A stretch of DNA of 64,000 bases from Phycisphaerae bacterium (GTDB lineage Bacteria > Chloroflexota > Anaerolineae > 4572-78 > J111): positions 1 to 64,000 of the forward strand of contig JANQQF010000167.1 of the NCBI GenBank assembly GCA_028285035.1, read 5' to 3'. Below are positions 33,555-42,025 of this stretch, piece after piece. Both the position numbers and the translations under genes were made by a program. Each line of letters starts with the position of its first letter. Position 1 is the stretch's first letter. The notes beneath the pieces are model-generated. The model was given only the letters and a program-made list of their open reading frames with translations, ran no database searches and was not told the origin of the DNA.

Positions 33555-34861
33555 TTGGCCGCCCACTCCGAACCCTGGCGGCGTTTCGCATCCCACTCGC
33601 GCCAGGAATTTTCCCAGGCCCCAACCTTGCCAAAAGCATCAACAGCTTCCGGCCCCCAAATTTTGGCCGCATCTTCCGCACCGAGTACCAGCTTTGGCGG
33701 AAGGCCATCCTGCACTTGAGCAATGGCCTCCCGCAACAGCTTGCGATAGGTGATGATGCCAATGTCGGAGCGGGCTAAATGCTCTTTGGTCCGGTCCTGG
33801 ATTGCGCCTTGCGATTCCACCGCCCATTGGTCGTGAACATTGATGTCCTCGCCCATCCCCGTGTAGGTTTGGGTCTTTTGCTCAGCCGGATCAAAGCCGT
33901 AGTTGTTGGATTTGTTCATGCGGGGCATATAGTCGGGCAGGGTGTACAGTTCAAGCCGTTGCTCGCGCATCAATTCTTTATTAACGGGATCACCAAAGCT
34001 GGTGAAAATCGCATACCAGTAGCTGTGCGTATCATCGACGGGCACATGCCACTGGGTGATGGTCATCTCCTTGCTCATCGGAATGGTGATGCCGTGGGGA
34101 AAGATCATATTGGTTACCCGGACGTGAACATCCTCGGGATTGACTTGGCGCAGGGTAATTAACCGCATCCCAAAGTCGGTGGTCTCAGCAATGATTTCAG
34201 GGCGATAATATTCGCGTAGCAACTTTGTGATCGGCATTCCGGAGTCGGCCGCTTCATCCCGAAACTGTTTGCCGTACTGCTCGGCTGGATCTTCATCCTC
34301 GAAAAAGCGGTGTAAAAACGAAGCGTGTGAGGGATCGATACCAACCTCAAGGATTTGGAGCCAGTTGCAATCGACAAAGCCTTTGAAAGCAAAGGTATAT
34401 TCATCCGGTGCGGCAAAGCAATCGAAGGCGGGGAAGGCGGGAGGACGCCCTGGCCCCATATAGGCAAAGATGATGCCGTTTCGCTCCTCGCAGGGGTAAG
34501 ATGTCTGCTCGATCTTTTGGAAATATTTGCTGCCGAGTGGTTCCGGCGGTTGTTCCAGACATTTGCCATTAGCATCAAACAGCCAGCCGTGAAAGGTGCA
34601 GCGCAAGCCACCACACTCCAAGCGACCGTAGCTCAAATCGGCCCCGCGATGGGCACAGTGCTGATCGATCAAGCCATATTGGCCCTGTTCATTACGAAAA
34701 AGAACCAAATCCTCACCCAGTAAGCGCACCGCTTTGATGGGACGTTCCTCTGGCAGTTCATCGACCAAGGCAGCCGGCTGCCAATAGCGGCGCATAAACT
34801 CCCCAGCCGGTGTGCTCGGCCCTACACGGGTGATTTCGTCATTTTGTTCGGCGGTCATCAT
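33551..34861 (-). CDS. Rieske-type ring-hydroxylating oxygenase, phthalate-dioxygenase-like alpha subunit
   Basis: 436 residues, start ATG 34861 behind AAAGGAG. The Rieske [2Fe-2S] ligands are in CAHRGADLSYG and CTFHGWLFD (C-x-H ... C-x2-H, about residues 68-95). The mononuclear iron site is in LEVGIDPSHASFLHR (about 170-186; Asp and two His), so both metal centres look intact. Such enzymes hydroxylate, demethylate or cleave C-N bonds in aromatic and amine substrates using electrons from a separate reductase; no reductase or ferredoxin gene is in the window. It is translationally coupled to the glutamine-synthetase-like ligase. Phthalate-type oxygenases act on a wide range of compounds. Confidence 0.9.
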   Translation of the reverse strand: MMTAEQNDEITRVGPSTPAGEFMRRYWQPAALVDELPEERPIKAVRLLGEDLVLFRNEQGQYGLIDQHCAHRGADLSYGRLECGGLRCTFHGWLFDANGKCLEQPPEPLGSKYFQKIEQTSYPCEERNGIIFAYMGPGRPPAFPAFDCFAAPDEYTFAFKGFVDCNWLQILEVGIDPSHASFLHRFFEDEDPAEQYGKQFRDEAADSGMPITKLLREYYRPEIIAETTDFGMRLITLRQVNPEDVHVRVTNMIFPHGITIPMSKEMTITQWHVPVDDTHSYWYAIFTSFGDPVNKELMREQRLELYTLPDYMPRMNKSNNYGFDPAEQKTQTYTGMGEDINVHDQWAVESQGAIQDRTKEHLARSDIGIITYRKLLREAIAQVQDGLPPKLVLGAEDAAKIWGPEAVDAFGKVGAWENSWREWDAKRRQGSEWAAK

Positions 34862-34883
34862 TGTCTACGCTCCTTTGAAAGAA

Positions 34884-34973
34884 CCCTCACCCCCTAGCCC
34901 CCTATGCTTGCAGAGACACTCTCCCCAATTTTGGGAGAGGGGGAGGCCCCACGACGTAGGGTGGGGATGAGGG
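34884..34973. repeat. CCCTCACCCC-type palindromic intergenic repeat
   Basis: CCCTCACCCC (34884-34893) is mirrored by GGGTGGGGATGAGGG (34959-34973), and CTCTCCCCAATTTTGGGAGAGG (34919-34940) forms the core hairpin. Similar C/G-rich palindromes are common between genes in many bacterial genomes. It sits in the 305-base gap upstream of the Rieske gene; nothing else is apparent there. Confidence 0.65.
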
Positions 34974-35166
34974 CCGTATTTTCATTCTCCTCTGTCGTTT
35001 CGTCGAGGAAGTTAGTTGGTATGGCCCAATTATATCAAGAAGCCCAATCTCAGTGAAGGACAAAATGGCGAAATTTACCCGAAAAATATATCAATTTGCG
35101 AGGTATTGAGCCAGTTTGTGGAAAATGTATCGGGAAAAAGTGAAAAATTCAACCACTGACTTAACC

Positions 35167-35640
35167 TTACTCCCCCGGCAACGCATCCCGACTGAGCGAA
35201 TTGTGTTCGATTAGGGTGGTCATCACAATCAAGGTGGTTACAGTATATTGTCTGGCTAAGTTTAGCGTGATTTTTTGTAAGTGAGGTAGTGAGGTCGCGG
35301 CTACTTTGGCAATGAGATCATCATCACCAGTGACCCAGTGACAGGCCAAAACCTCAGAGATGGAGCGTAATACAACTTTGACGTGTTCGGTGCTGCCAGC
35401 GGGCACCCGAATGCGAATAAAGGCGACGACCGGGAATCCAGCTGCTGGTAAATTGACCTCAGCGCGGTACCCAGTGATGATACCCGCCTCTTCCAGTCGC
35501 TTGACCCGTTCTGTGACCGCCGAGCGAGACAGCCCGACCCGCTGGCCGAGTTCGGTGGTTGAGATTCGGGCATCCTCTTGCAGGATTTCGAGGATGTGCC
35601 AGCCCGTTTCATCAAGCAGTGATGCGGATTTATTGTTCAT
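35167..35640 (-). CDS. Lrp/AsnC-family transcriptional regulator
   Basis: 157 residues: winged helix (LDETGWHILEILQEDARIS, then TTELGQRVGLSRSAVTERVKRLEEAGII, about 9-55) and a C-terminal RAM ligand-binding domain (about 65-145; CHWVTGDDDLIAKVAATSLPHLQ). It is divergent from the methionine gamma-lyase-type gene with a 131-base gap. The usual arrangement would have it sense an amino acid and control that enzyme, probably a sulfur or branched-chain amino acid. Confidence 0.9.
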   Translation of the reverse strand: MNNKSASLLDETGWHILEILQEDARISTTELGQRVGLSRSAVTERVKRLEEAGIITGYRAEVNLPAAGFPVVAFIRIRVPAGSTEHVKVVLRSISEVLACHWVTGDDDLIAKVAATSLPHLQKITLNLARQYTVTTLIVMTTLIEHNSLSRDALPGE

Positions 35641-35771
35641 TTGATAGACTCCCAGCCAATGATAATGTGGCTAAACCGGATGAGGCAAATTTACAAAATA
35701 TGATGTTTGCCCCCCCATCTTCTCAATGGTAAACTCGCCCTACACCACTACAACTCAGGAGCAATCTACCG

Positions 35772-36974
35772 ATGGAATCCTCAAAATTGGGGGTGAAAAC
35801 CCTGGCCATTCACGCGGGCGAACGGCCCGATCCTGTCACGAAAGCAGCATCACCCAACCTGGTGATGTCCACCACCTACACCACCACGGCGGACATCGCC
35901 TTTTCGGTGGAAGGGGCGGGTGAGGATGATCCCTACGTTTACACCCGCTGGTCCAATCCAACAATTGATCAGTTGGAAGAGAAGCTGGCGATCTTGGAGG
36001 GGGCCGAGGCGTGTGTTTGTTTTGCCAGTGGAATGGCGGCGATTAGCGCGCTGTTCCTGCATTTTCTGGGCAATGGTGATCGCTTGGTAATGAGCGATGT
36101 CGCGTATGCCGGAGCCTCGGAGTTGACCAACGAGATTTTACCCAAGATGGGCATCGACATCGTCAAGGTAGATATGACCGATCTCGAAGCCTTGGCTGAG
36201 GCCATCACCCCCACGACCAAGTTGGTCTATCTTGAAACCCCAGCCAATCCAATTTCTCGGTTGACCGACATCAAGGCGGCGGCAGAGATCGCTCGTGAAG
36301 CGGGTGTTCCTGTCGCCGTGGATTCGACCTTTGCTACACCGATTGCCACCCAACCCATCGCCCTCGGGGCCGATTTTGTGGTCCACTCTCTGACCAAGTA
36401 CATCGGTGGGCACGGTGACGCGCTGGGTGGGGCGATTCTCGGCCCGAAAGATGTGTTGGGCGATCTGCGGCGCATCATCAATGTGCGGATTGGGGGCGTG
36501 CTGAGTCCGTTTAATGCTTGGTTGATTTTGCGGGGCGTGGCGACGCTGCCCATTCGAATGAAGGCGCACGAGGAAAATGCCTTGCATGTGGCCCAATTTT
36601 TAGAGAACCACCCCGCCATCAAGCGCATGATTTACCCCGGCCTGCCCTCTCATCCCCAACACGACTTGGCCCGCCAACAGATGGCGAACTTCTCCGGAAT
36701 GATGACTTTTCAGGTGGAAGATGGACCCCATACCGCCCACGCTTTAGCCGAACATCTCAAAATCTGGCACTACGCCGTTTCCCTGGGCCATCATCGAAGC
36801 TTACTTTTCTACCTGGGCACCAGCGATTTGCTGGAAACCTCCTTTCCCTTGGATGAAGCCCAGCGTGAGAGCTATCGCAATTTTGCTGGCGATGGTGTAT
36901 TCCGGGTGTCCGTCGGTTTGGAAGATGCCGATGATTTGTGCGCTGATTTGGATCAGGCGTTGGCGAAGGTGTAA
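35772..36974 (+). CDS. Cys/Met metabolism PLP enzyme (methionine gamma-lyase / cystathionine gamma-synthase family)
   Basis: 400 residues of fold-type I, gamma-family PLP enzyme. YTRWSNPTIDQLEEKLAILEGAEACVCFASGMAAI (about 56-90), the PLP Asp and neighbourhood in VAVDSTFATP, and the lysine in DFVVHSLTKYIGGHGD (about 196-211) are all conserved. The family covers methionine gamma-lyase, cystathionine beta/gamma-lyase, cystathionine gamma-synthase and O-acetylhomoserine sulfhydrylase; choosing among them needs closer comparison. The ATG 35772 is ten bases behind AGGAG. Divergence from an Lrp regulator favours a catabolic, amino-acid-induced role. Confidence 0.87.
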   Translation: MESSKLGVKTLAIHAGERPDPVTKAASPNLVMSTTYTTTADIAFSVEGAGEDDPYVYTRWSNPTIDQLEEKLAILEGAEACVCFASGMAAISALFLHFLGNGDRLVMSDVAYAGASELTNEILPKMGIDIVKVDMTDLEALAEAITPTTKLVYLETPANPISRLTDIKAAAEIAREAGVPVAVDSTFATPIATQPIALGADFVVHSLTKYIGGHGDALGGAILGPKDVLGDLRRIINVRIGGVLSPFNAWLILRGVATLPIRMKAHEENALHVAQFLENHPAIKRMIYPGLPSHPQHDLARQQMANFSGMMTFQVEDGPHTAHALAEHLKIWHYAVSLGHHRSLLFYLGTSDLLETSFPLDEAQRESYRNFAGDGVFRVSVGLEDADDLCADLDQALAKV

Positions 36975-36998
36975 GTTTGACCTAGCTGGAGCAGAGTT

Positions 36999-37475
36999 AT
37001 GCGAAAAGCAACACTAGAAGATAAAGAATATGTGGCTGACTGCTTCATTAAGATTACTCTTTTCATTAAGTCACGCGCCCAATCATCGGATATTTATGCT
37101 AGGGGATTACCTGATGTGGTTGATGAAAATCTGCTAAAACTTGCCGCGTCTTATATTACAGATGAGGAAGCCATTACTTTAATTGAAGAGCGCGATAATC
37201 AGCGCGTGGCCTGTATAGCCGGAAGAGTTGAAGATACATCCTTTCCAGCAAGCAGGATTGGTCGTGTGGGGAATATCGCGATATGCTGGGTATCATCAGC
37301 CTATCGGGGACAGAATATAGCTACCGAACTCGTCACTGAAGTTGAATGTTGGTTCAAAAATCAAGGAATAACCGTTGTTGAGCTTTCATACTTAGCAGAG
37401 AACACGCTGGCTGAAAAGGCTTGGCGGAATATTGGCTATACTCCATTTAGAGTGTTTTCCTATAAAAATCTCTAA
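36999..37475 (+). CDS. GNAT-family N-acetyltransferase
   Basis: 158 residues. The acetyl-CoA-binding segment is near residues 95-125 (GNIAICWVSSAYRGQNIATELVTEVECWF) and carries the RGQNIA form of the Q/RxxGxG/A motif. The C-terminal ELSYLAENTLAEKAWRNIGYTPFR is the usual end of the fold. The acceptor is unknown. It starts 24 bases after the PLP enzyme gene and ends 11 bases before the NTT fusion gene. Base composition is lower in GC than in its neighbours, which hints at a recent arrival. Confidence 0.83.
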   Translation: MRKATLEDKEYVADCFIKITLFIKSRAQSSDIYARGLPDVVDENLLKLAASYITDEEAITLIEERDNQRVACIAGRVEDTSFPASRIGRVGNIAICWVSSAYRGQNIATELVTEVECWFKNQGITVVELSYLAENTLAEKAWRNIGYTPFRVFSYKNL

Positions 37476-37486
37476 CAAAACCATCG

Positions 37487-40400
37487 ATGAATATCAAGCA
37501 AGCAGTTGCACGGATCTTGAATATCGAGGCTGGGGAAGGGCGATTGCTCTTTCTGATTCTAATCCAAGCCTTCCTGCAAAATGTGTCCCTCAACTTTTTG
37601 TATTCCGCAGCGTTTGCCCTCTTTTTGACCGAATTTAGTGCACAGACTCTGCCCATTCTCTACCTCGTCAATGCCGTATTGGTAAGCCTTATTGCTTTTG
37701 CCTATCTTAAAATTGGTGAACGAATTTCATTCTCCAATTTATTGTGGCTCAATTTTTGCTTTCAAGTGTTGGTGGTCGGCGGATTTTATCTGGGGCTCCT
37801 CTTTAATCGGGCGGCGTGGCTTGTCTTTGCCCTAGCCGTGGTCTATGAGGTGATGGCAAATATTGGCTCACTGTCCACGTGGTCATTGGCGGGGCGCGTC
37901 TTTAATGTGCGGCAAGGTAAGCGTGTTTTTGGTACGATCGGGATCAGCGAATGGGGGGGGACCATTGCGACTGGATTTGTTATCAGCCTGATTATTTTAT
38001 GGCTGGGCATTGAAAATGTGATCCTGCTCGCGGCCTTGACAGGTGGGGGAATGTTGGTTGTCATGTTTTATCTGCAACGGCAATTTTCTCATCTCCTCAA
38101 TACCGAAGAGGTTACCACGACCCAAAGCGCCCCTGCGGCGGCATCGATGCTTGACCTACTAAAGCAACGCTATGTGCTTCTCATTATAGGGTTGGTCTTC
38201 TTATGGTACTTGGCCTTCTACTTTTTAGATAATATTTTCTTTGCCTACAGCAGCCTGCAATATCCTGATGAAGATGCCTTGGCTGGTTTTTTCGGGATTT
38301 TCTGGTCGATTGTTGGGATCATTGCGGTGCTCGGTAACTTTTTTGCAGGCCGGGTTCTTAATCAGCAAGGCATTCGGTCAGTACTGCGGTATTTACCCAT
38401 CCTGCTAATTCTTTTAGGGGGAGTGGGACTTGCTCTGAGTATCATCGATGTTCAGGTCATCATTTTGTTTGCGGTAGTCACACTTATGCGTTTGGCGATG
38501 TCGGGGCTGGGGATGTCGATCGATAAACGGGCCCAAGACATCTTGTACCAACCCTTACCGATCAATGAACGGGGGCGTATCTTGACGGTGGCCGAGGGCA
38601 TTATTCGACCTGGGGCGAATGGTGCGGCTGGCGCAGTCCTACTATTGTTAGGTTTTCTTTTCGCCGATAACTTGAATATCCTGATGATCGGTTTTCTGCT
38701 GATTGTTGGCCTGTGGCTCGCCGTGGCCTTTATGTTTGGGCAGGATTATCCTAAAGCTGTCGCCCAAGCTTTACATAAACGCTTCTTTGGTCAAGACCAA
38801 GCGTTGGATTTAAAGGATCGGCGTATTATCAAGGAGCTTCAAGCTGGCCTGGAAAGCTCACATCCTGAAATTGTAATTTACTCATTGGATTTACTGACGC
38901 AAGCCGACCCAGAGCTTGTTCAGACCAAATTGCTTGATTTATTGAGTTATCCCGTTTCCGAAGTACGACAAGAGGTTCTAGAACGGCTGATACAGTTGGG
39001 TACGGTTAATGATTTGGAGCCTATTCGGTCCGTAATCCTCACGGATCAAGATGTGAATGTGCGAGCTAAGGCAGTGGATGCTTTGGCGACCTTGGGGCAG
39101 ACAGCCGTCTTTTCTGATTTGGTAAGTTATCTTGATGATCAAGAGTCGCCCGTTCAGGTTCAGGCGATGAGCGGATTGATCCGACACGGTGGGCTTGAGG
39201 GGATGTTGTTGGCTGGACAACGTTTGTTGCAGGCAATTGATTCCCCCGTTGCTGCTGATCGGGTTTTTGCGGCAGAGGTGTTGGGGCAAGTGGGGATTAC
39301 GACCTTCTATCAACCGTTGCTCAAATTGCTGAATGACTCAAAACTTGAGGTGCAACAAGCCGCGCTTCGGGCGTCAGGACAGGTCGTTAGCAAGGACGTG
39401 TGGGCGGTCCTACTGGCTCAATTAGATCATCCGGCCAATCGTATGCTTGCGGTGCAGGCCTTGACTCAACAGGGCGAGGCAGTTGTTCCACACCTGGCCG
39501 ACTATCTGGCTGATCAAAAAAAATCAATTGACAGCCGCAGTGCGACCACTCAAATTTTGGCGCGGATTGGCACCGCTGTGGCGATTGATAGTTTGTCTGA
39601 CCATCTTAATGATGTTCAACCACATGTTCGCTCTCAAGTGTTGGCAGCTTTACGACGATGTAACTATCAGGCCAGTGATACAAGCCAACAAGATGTAGTG
39701 AAACAACAAATCCGGGCGGAAGTGGCTGATGCGACCTGGATATTAGCCCTATCGATAGAACCTGATACGCCTGAAGTCGACCCGCAAATTGTGGGTATAT
39801 TTAATGAGGCTTTGGCTGAACAGATTGACCAAATCGTTGGTCATTTATTCACGTTGTTGACCTTTTTATTTGAGCCAGCCCTAATCCAGCAAGCACAACT
39901 AAACCATCAACTACCATCTGCGGAGAAGCGGGCTTACGCGCTTGAAACAATCGATATTGCAGTTAAGGATGTAGAGCTTAAGCGCACATTTTTACCCCTC
40001 ATAAAAGATGCGGAGTTGGCTCAAAAAAGAGCCGATTTACAGCGTCTGTTCCCTCAACCCAGTTACACAATGGTGACGAGTGTGCAGACCATTCTGACTA
40101 CGACGGACACTCCGCTAACGGATTGGATTAAGGCGTGTGCGATTGAACTTGTCGGACTTTACAAGTTAACTGATTTGGTCTCTGAGTTGGACCCTTATCG
40201 CGCATCATCAATTCCGTTGCTGCAAAAGGCGGTCGTGTATTCCGAGCATCGTTTGGCCACACCAATGTCATCACCCAACAGTGAGAATGGAGATACCCCT
40301 ATGCTCTCAATTATTGAGAAAGTGCTGATTTTGAAGACCGTTGATATCTTTACCAACACCCCTTCTTCTATCTTGGCCAGTATGGCCGAACTATTGGTGG

Positions 40401-40765
40401 AAGTTAATGTCACCGAAAATGAAACCATTTTTGAGATGGGCGATGTTGGGGATAGTTTGTATATCGTCGTGACGGGCAAGGTCAAGGTTCATAATGAAGG
40501 GGTACTGCTAAATTATTTGGAGCCAGGCCAGGTTTTTGGGGAGATGGCCTTGCTGGACGCCGAGGCTCGCTCAGCCTCCGTGACTGCTGTTGAGTCGAGC
40601 CTGTTGCTCAAGCTCGACCAAGCCCCGTTCTATGAGTTGATGGCTGACCACCACGATATATCACGTGGTATTATTCAAGTGCTGTCTCGTCATCTACGAA
40701 ATCGGGTGCACGATTTAAATGAAGCCCGTCACCGTATCCGTGAGTTGGAGGGAGAGCAAGCGTAG
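37487..40765 (+). CDS. NTT-like nucleotide carrier fused to HEAT repeats and a cyclic-nucleotide-binding domain
   Basis: 1092 residues. Residues 1-420 hold about twelve membrane segments resembling the ATP/ADP carrier (NTT, Npt1/Npt2) and MFS-type family (GRLLFLILIQAFLQNVSLNFL, SLSTWSLAGRVFNVRQGKRVFGTIG). Residues about 440-720 are HEAT-like helical repeats (EIVIYSLDLLTQADPELVQTKLLDLL, repeated motifs VRQEVLERL, VRAKAVDALATLG). A helical linker follows, and residues about 965-1080 are a cNMP-binding fold with the FGEMALLDAEARSASVTA phosphate-binding cassette. NTT-HEAT fusions are known from free-living bacteria; the cNMP module suggests gating by a cyclic nucleotide. The transported compound is not established. 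ATG 37487 is the only plausible start. Confidence 0.85.
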   Translation: MNIKQAVARILNIEAGEGRLLFLILIQAFLQNVSLNFLYSAAFALFLTEFSAQTLPILYLVNAVLVSLIAFAYLKIGERISFSNLLWLNFCFQVLVVGGFYLGLLFNRAAWLVFALAVVYEVMANIGSLSTWSLAGRVFNVRQGKRVFGTIGISEWGGTIATGFVISLIILWLGIENVILLAALTGGGMLVVMFYLQRQFSHLLNTEEVTTTQSAPAAASMLDLLKQRYVLLIIGLVFLWYLAFYFLDNIFFAYSSLQYPDEDALAGFFGIFWSIVGIIAVLGNFFAGRVLNQQGIRSVLRYLPILLILLGGVGLALSIIDVQVIILFAVVTLMRLAMSGLGMSIDKRAQDILYQPLPINERGRILTVAEGIIRPGANGAAGAVLLLLGFLFADNLNILMIGFLLIVGLWLAVAFMFGQDYPKAVAQALHKRFFGQDQALDLKDRRIIKELQAGLESSHPEIVIYSLDLLTQADPELVQTKLLDLLSYPVSEVRQEVLERLIQLGTVNDLEPIRSVILTDQDVNVRAKAVDALATLGQTAVFSDLVSYLDDQESPVQVQAMSGLIRHGGLEGMLLAGQRLLQAIDSPVAADRVFAAEVLGQVGITTFYQPLLKLLNDSKLEVQQAALRASGQVVSKDVWAVLLAQLDHPANRMLAVQALTQQGEAVVPHLADYLADQKKSIDSRSATTQILARIGTAVAIDSLSDHLNDVQPHVRSQVLAALRRCNYQASDTSQQDVVKQQIRAEVADATWILALSIEPDTPEVDPQIVGIFNEALAEQIDQIVGHLFTLLTFLFEPALIQQAQLNHQLPSAEKRAYALETIDIAVKDVELKRTFLPLIKDAELAQKRADLQRLFPQPSYTMVTSVQTILTTTDTPLTDWIKACAIELVGLYKLTDLVSELDPYRASSIPLLQKAVVYSEHRLATPMSSPNSENGDTPMLSIIEKVLILKTVDIFTNTPSSILASMAELLVEVNVTENETIFEMGDVGDSLYIVVTGKVKVHNEGVLLNYLEPGQVFGEMALLDAEARSASVTAVESSLLLKLDQAPFYELMADHHDISRGIIQVLSRHLRNRVHDLNEARHRIRELEGEQA

Positions 40766-40770
40766 GCTCA

Positions 40771-41244
40771 TCAACTTTGCCAAGCGGTGGCCTGCTCAAC
40801 GTGAATGCGGTCGTGACCGACAATGTAAGTGCGGACGAACTTCTCTAGGCTTTGTGCCCCACTTGCCACGTGAGTGACTTCGATATCCCACTGTTCACCG
40901 GGAATTAAGTTGATGGCATCCTGAACGGTTTGGTAGCTGGCAATCAAATTCTGTTGAATTTGAGTCTGACTATCACGGCCGTGATCCTCAATCGTTTGCA
41001 ATCGTCGCTCGTTATCCAGCGTACGTCCTACCGTTCGTGCCCCTTCCGTCACAATCCTATTGATCTCCCCGGCAAAGAACGTACGCGCTTCGACCATATG
41101 AATTAGAACCTCAGCCAAGGTCCAGCCGTCATCATCCATGGCTTGATACAGATTATTTTCGTAGGCTTGGTTGATAATGCCCAGAAACGCGTGTTGGGTC
41201 TGTTCAATTTGCTCAAGAATTTTGCGTTTAATCGTGTCGGTCAT
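40771..41244 (-). CDS. DinB-like metal-binding four-helix protein
   Basis: 157 residues, all helical, fitting the DinB/YfiT superfamily: LEQIEQTQHAFLGII at the start, the metal-ligand His in LAEVLIHMVEARTFFAGEI (about 43-60) and a C-terminal VRTYIVGHDRIHVEQ (about 137-151) with the other His residues. Members include thiol-dependent transferases and proteins of unknown role. It converges with the NTT fusion gene five bases away and lies downstream of the SRPBCC gene, possibly co-transcribed. Confidence 0.75.
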   Translation of the reverse strand: MTDTIKRKILEQIEQTQHAFLGIINQAYENNLYQAMDDDGWTLAEVLIHMVEARTFFAGEINRIVTEGARTVGRTLDNERRLQTIEDHGRDSQTQIQQNLIASYQTVQDAINLIPGEQWDIEVTHVASGAQSLEKFVRTYIVGHDRIHVEQATAWQS

Positions 41245-41268
41245 TTGGATTGCTCCCTTACTGACTAA

Positions 41269-41294
41269 GAACCCGAAAGTGCACTTTCGGGTTC
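41269..41294. terminator. Perfect palindrome between DinB-like and SRPBCC genes
   Basis: GAACCCGAAAGT (41269-41280) is followed directly by its exact reverse complement ACTTTCGGGTTC (to 41294, counting the central GC). On the minus strand it would form a hairpin after the SRPBCC gene. A second hairpin lies at about 41363-41401 (GATTGGG / CCCAATC). No long U run follows. Confidence 0.5.
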
Positions 41295-41379
41295 CTTCTT
41301 CCTAATTTGATAAATTCGAGTGAAGCCTAACACGACCGAAAATAAAAGCAAATCAAAGGATCTATGGATTGGGTCAAAT

Positions 41380-41853
41380 CTATGGATTGGCCCAATCAAT
41401 TGGCCCCTCATCAAAACGCTTTTGCAGCCGAGGCAACACAACCTCAAGCCAGGCGCTGGTGAAGTATTCAAAAGCCTGATCCCACTCACCACCATCACCC
41501 CAACCATCATGGCGAAGCGAAACCTTGGTTTGACTATCATCAATCGCGGCGAAGCGAACAATGACGTGAGTCATCTGACCCCGAACACTGGGCAATGATG
41601 GCGGGGCATTCCAAGTGAAAGAGAGCATCTGTTTAGGCTGATAGGCCAGAATAATCATTCCTTCGCCCCCCTGCAACCCTGGCTCTGCTGAAAGGTCAAA
41701 CAACATTTCATAAGGCCCACCAACGGTCAACTCAACATTGCATTCGCTGGCAAAAAAAGTTTTTGCCCCTTCCGCAGTTGTCCAAGCTTCCCATACATCG
41801 TCCAACATACCATTGACAATCACTTCTCCATAAATGCTACGCTCATCGCTCAT
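41380..41853 (-). CDS. SRPBCC (START/AHSA1-like) domain protein
   Basis: 157 residues with the typical AHSA1 pattern: EVIVNGMLDDVWEAWTTAEGAKTFFASE at the start (about 7-35), GGPYEMLFDLSAEPGLQGGEGMIILAYQPKQMLSFTWN in the middle and FEYFTSAWLEVVLPRLQKRFDEG at the end (long C-terminal helix). These small proteins bind hydrophobic ligands in a cavity; the ligand here is unknown. The start ATG is at 41853. Confidence 0.85.
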   Translation of the reverse strand: MSDERSIYGEVIVNGMLDDVWEAWTTAEGAKTFFASECNVELTVGGPYEMLFDLSAEPGLQGGEGMIILAYQPKQMLSFTWNAPPSLPSVRGQMTHVIVRFAAIDDSQTKVSLRHDGWGDGGEWDQAFEYFTSAWLEVVLPRLQKRFDEGPIDWANP

Positions 41854-41931
41854 GTTTTATAGCCCCTTTCATCTAATAATAAACAAAAATACAATTAATA
41901 TTTTAGAACAAATGTTTTGTTGTGGCAAGAA

Positions 41932-41960
41932 TTACAGGATTGAGAAATCTCTGATATAAT
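41932..41960 (+). promoter_or_regulatory. Promoter upstream of the FHA-ABC protein gene
   Basis: TTACAG (41932-41937) and a consensus TATAAT (41955-41960) with a 17-base spacer, 65 bases before the ATG. Confidence 0.55.
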
Positions 41961-42025
41961 TGGGTGAGGAATATGACCTAAAAAATTCACCAAAATATTT
42001 AACATTTTAGAGAGAAAGTAAACCA

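Noticed and set aside
33483..33778. Several long plus-strand frames opposite the Rieske gene
   Set aside because: They are antisense shadows with Pro/Arg-rich unlikely composition; the minus-strand Rieske protein has intact metal motifs.
33551..34861. Carnitine monooxygenase (CntA) identity for the Rieske protein
   Set aside because: Tempting next to a CaiD-like gene, but the sequence resembles phthalate-type oxygenases generally, and no CntB reductase is near. Left as generic Rieske oxygenase.
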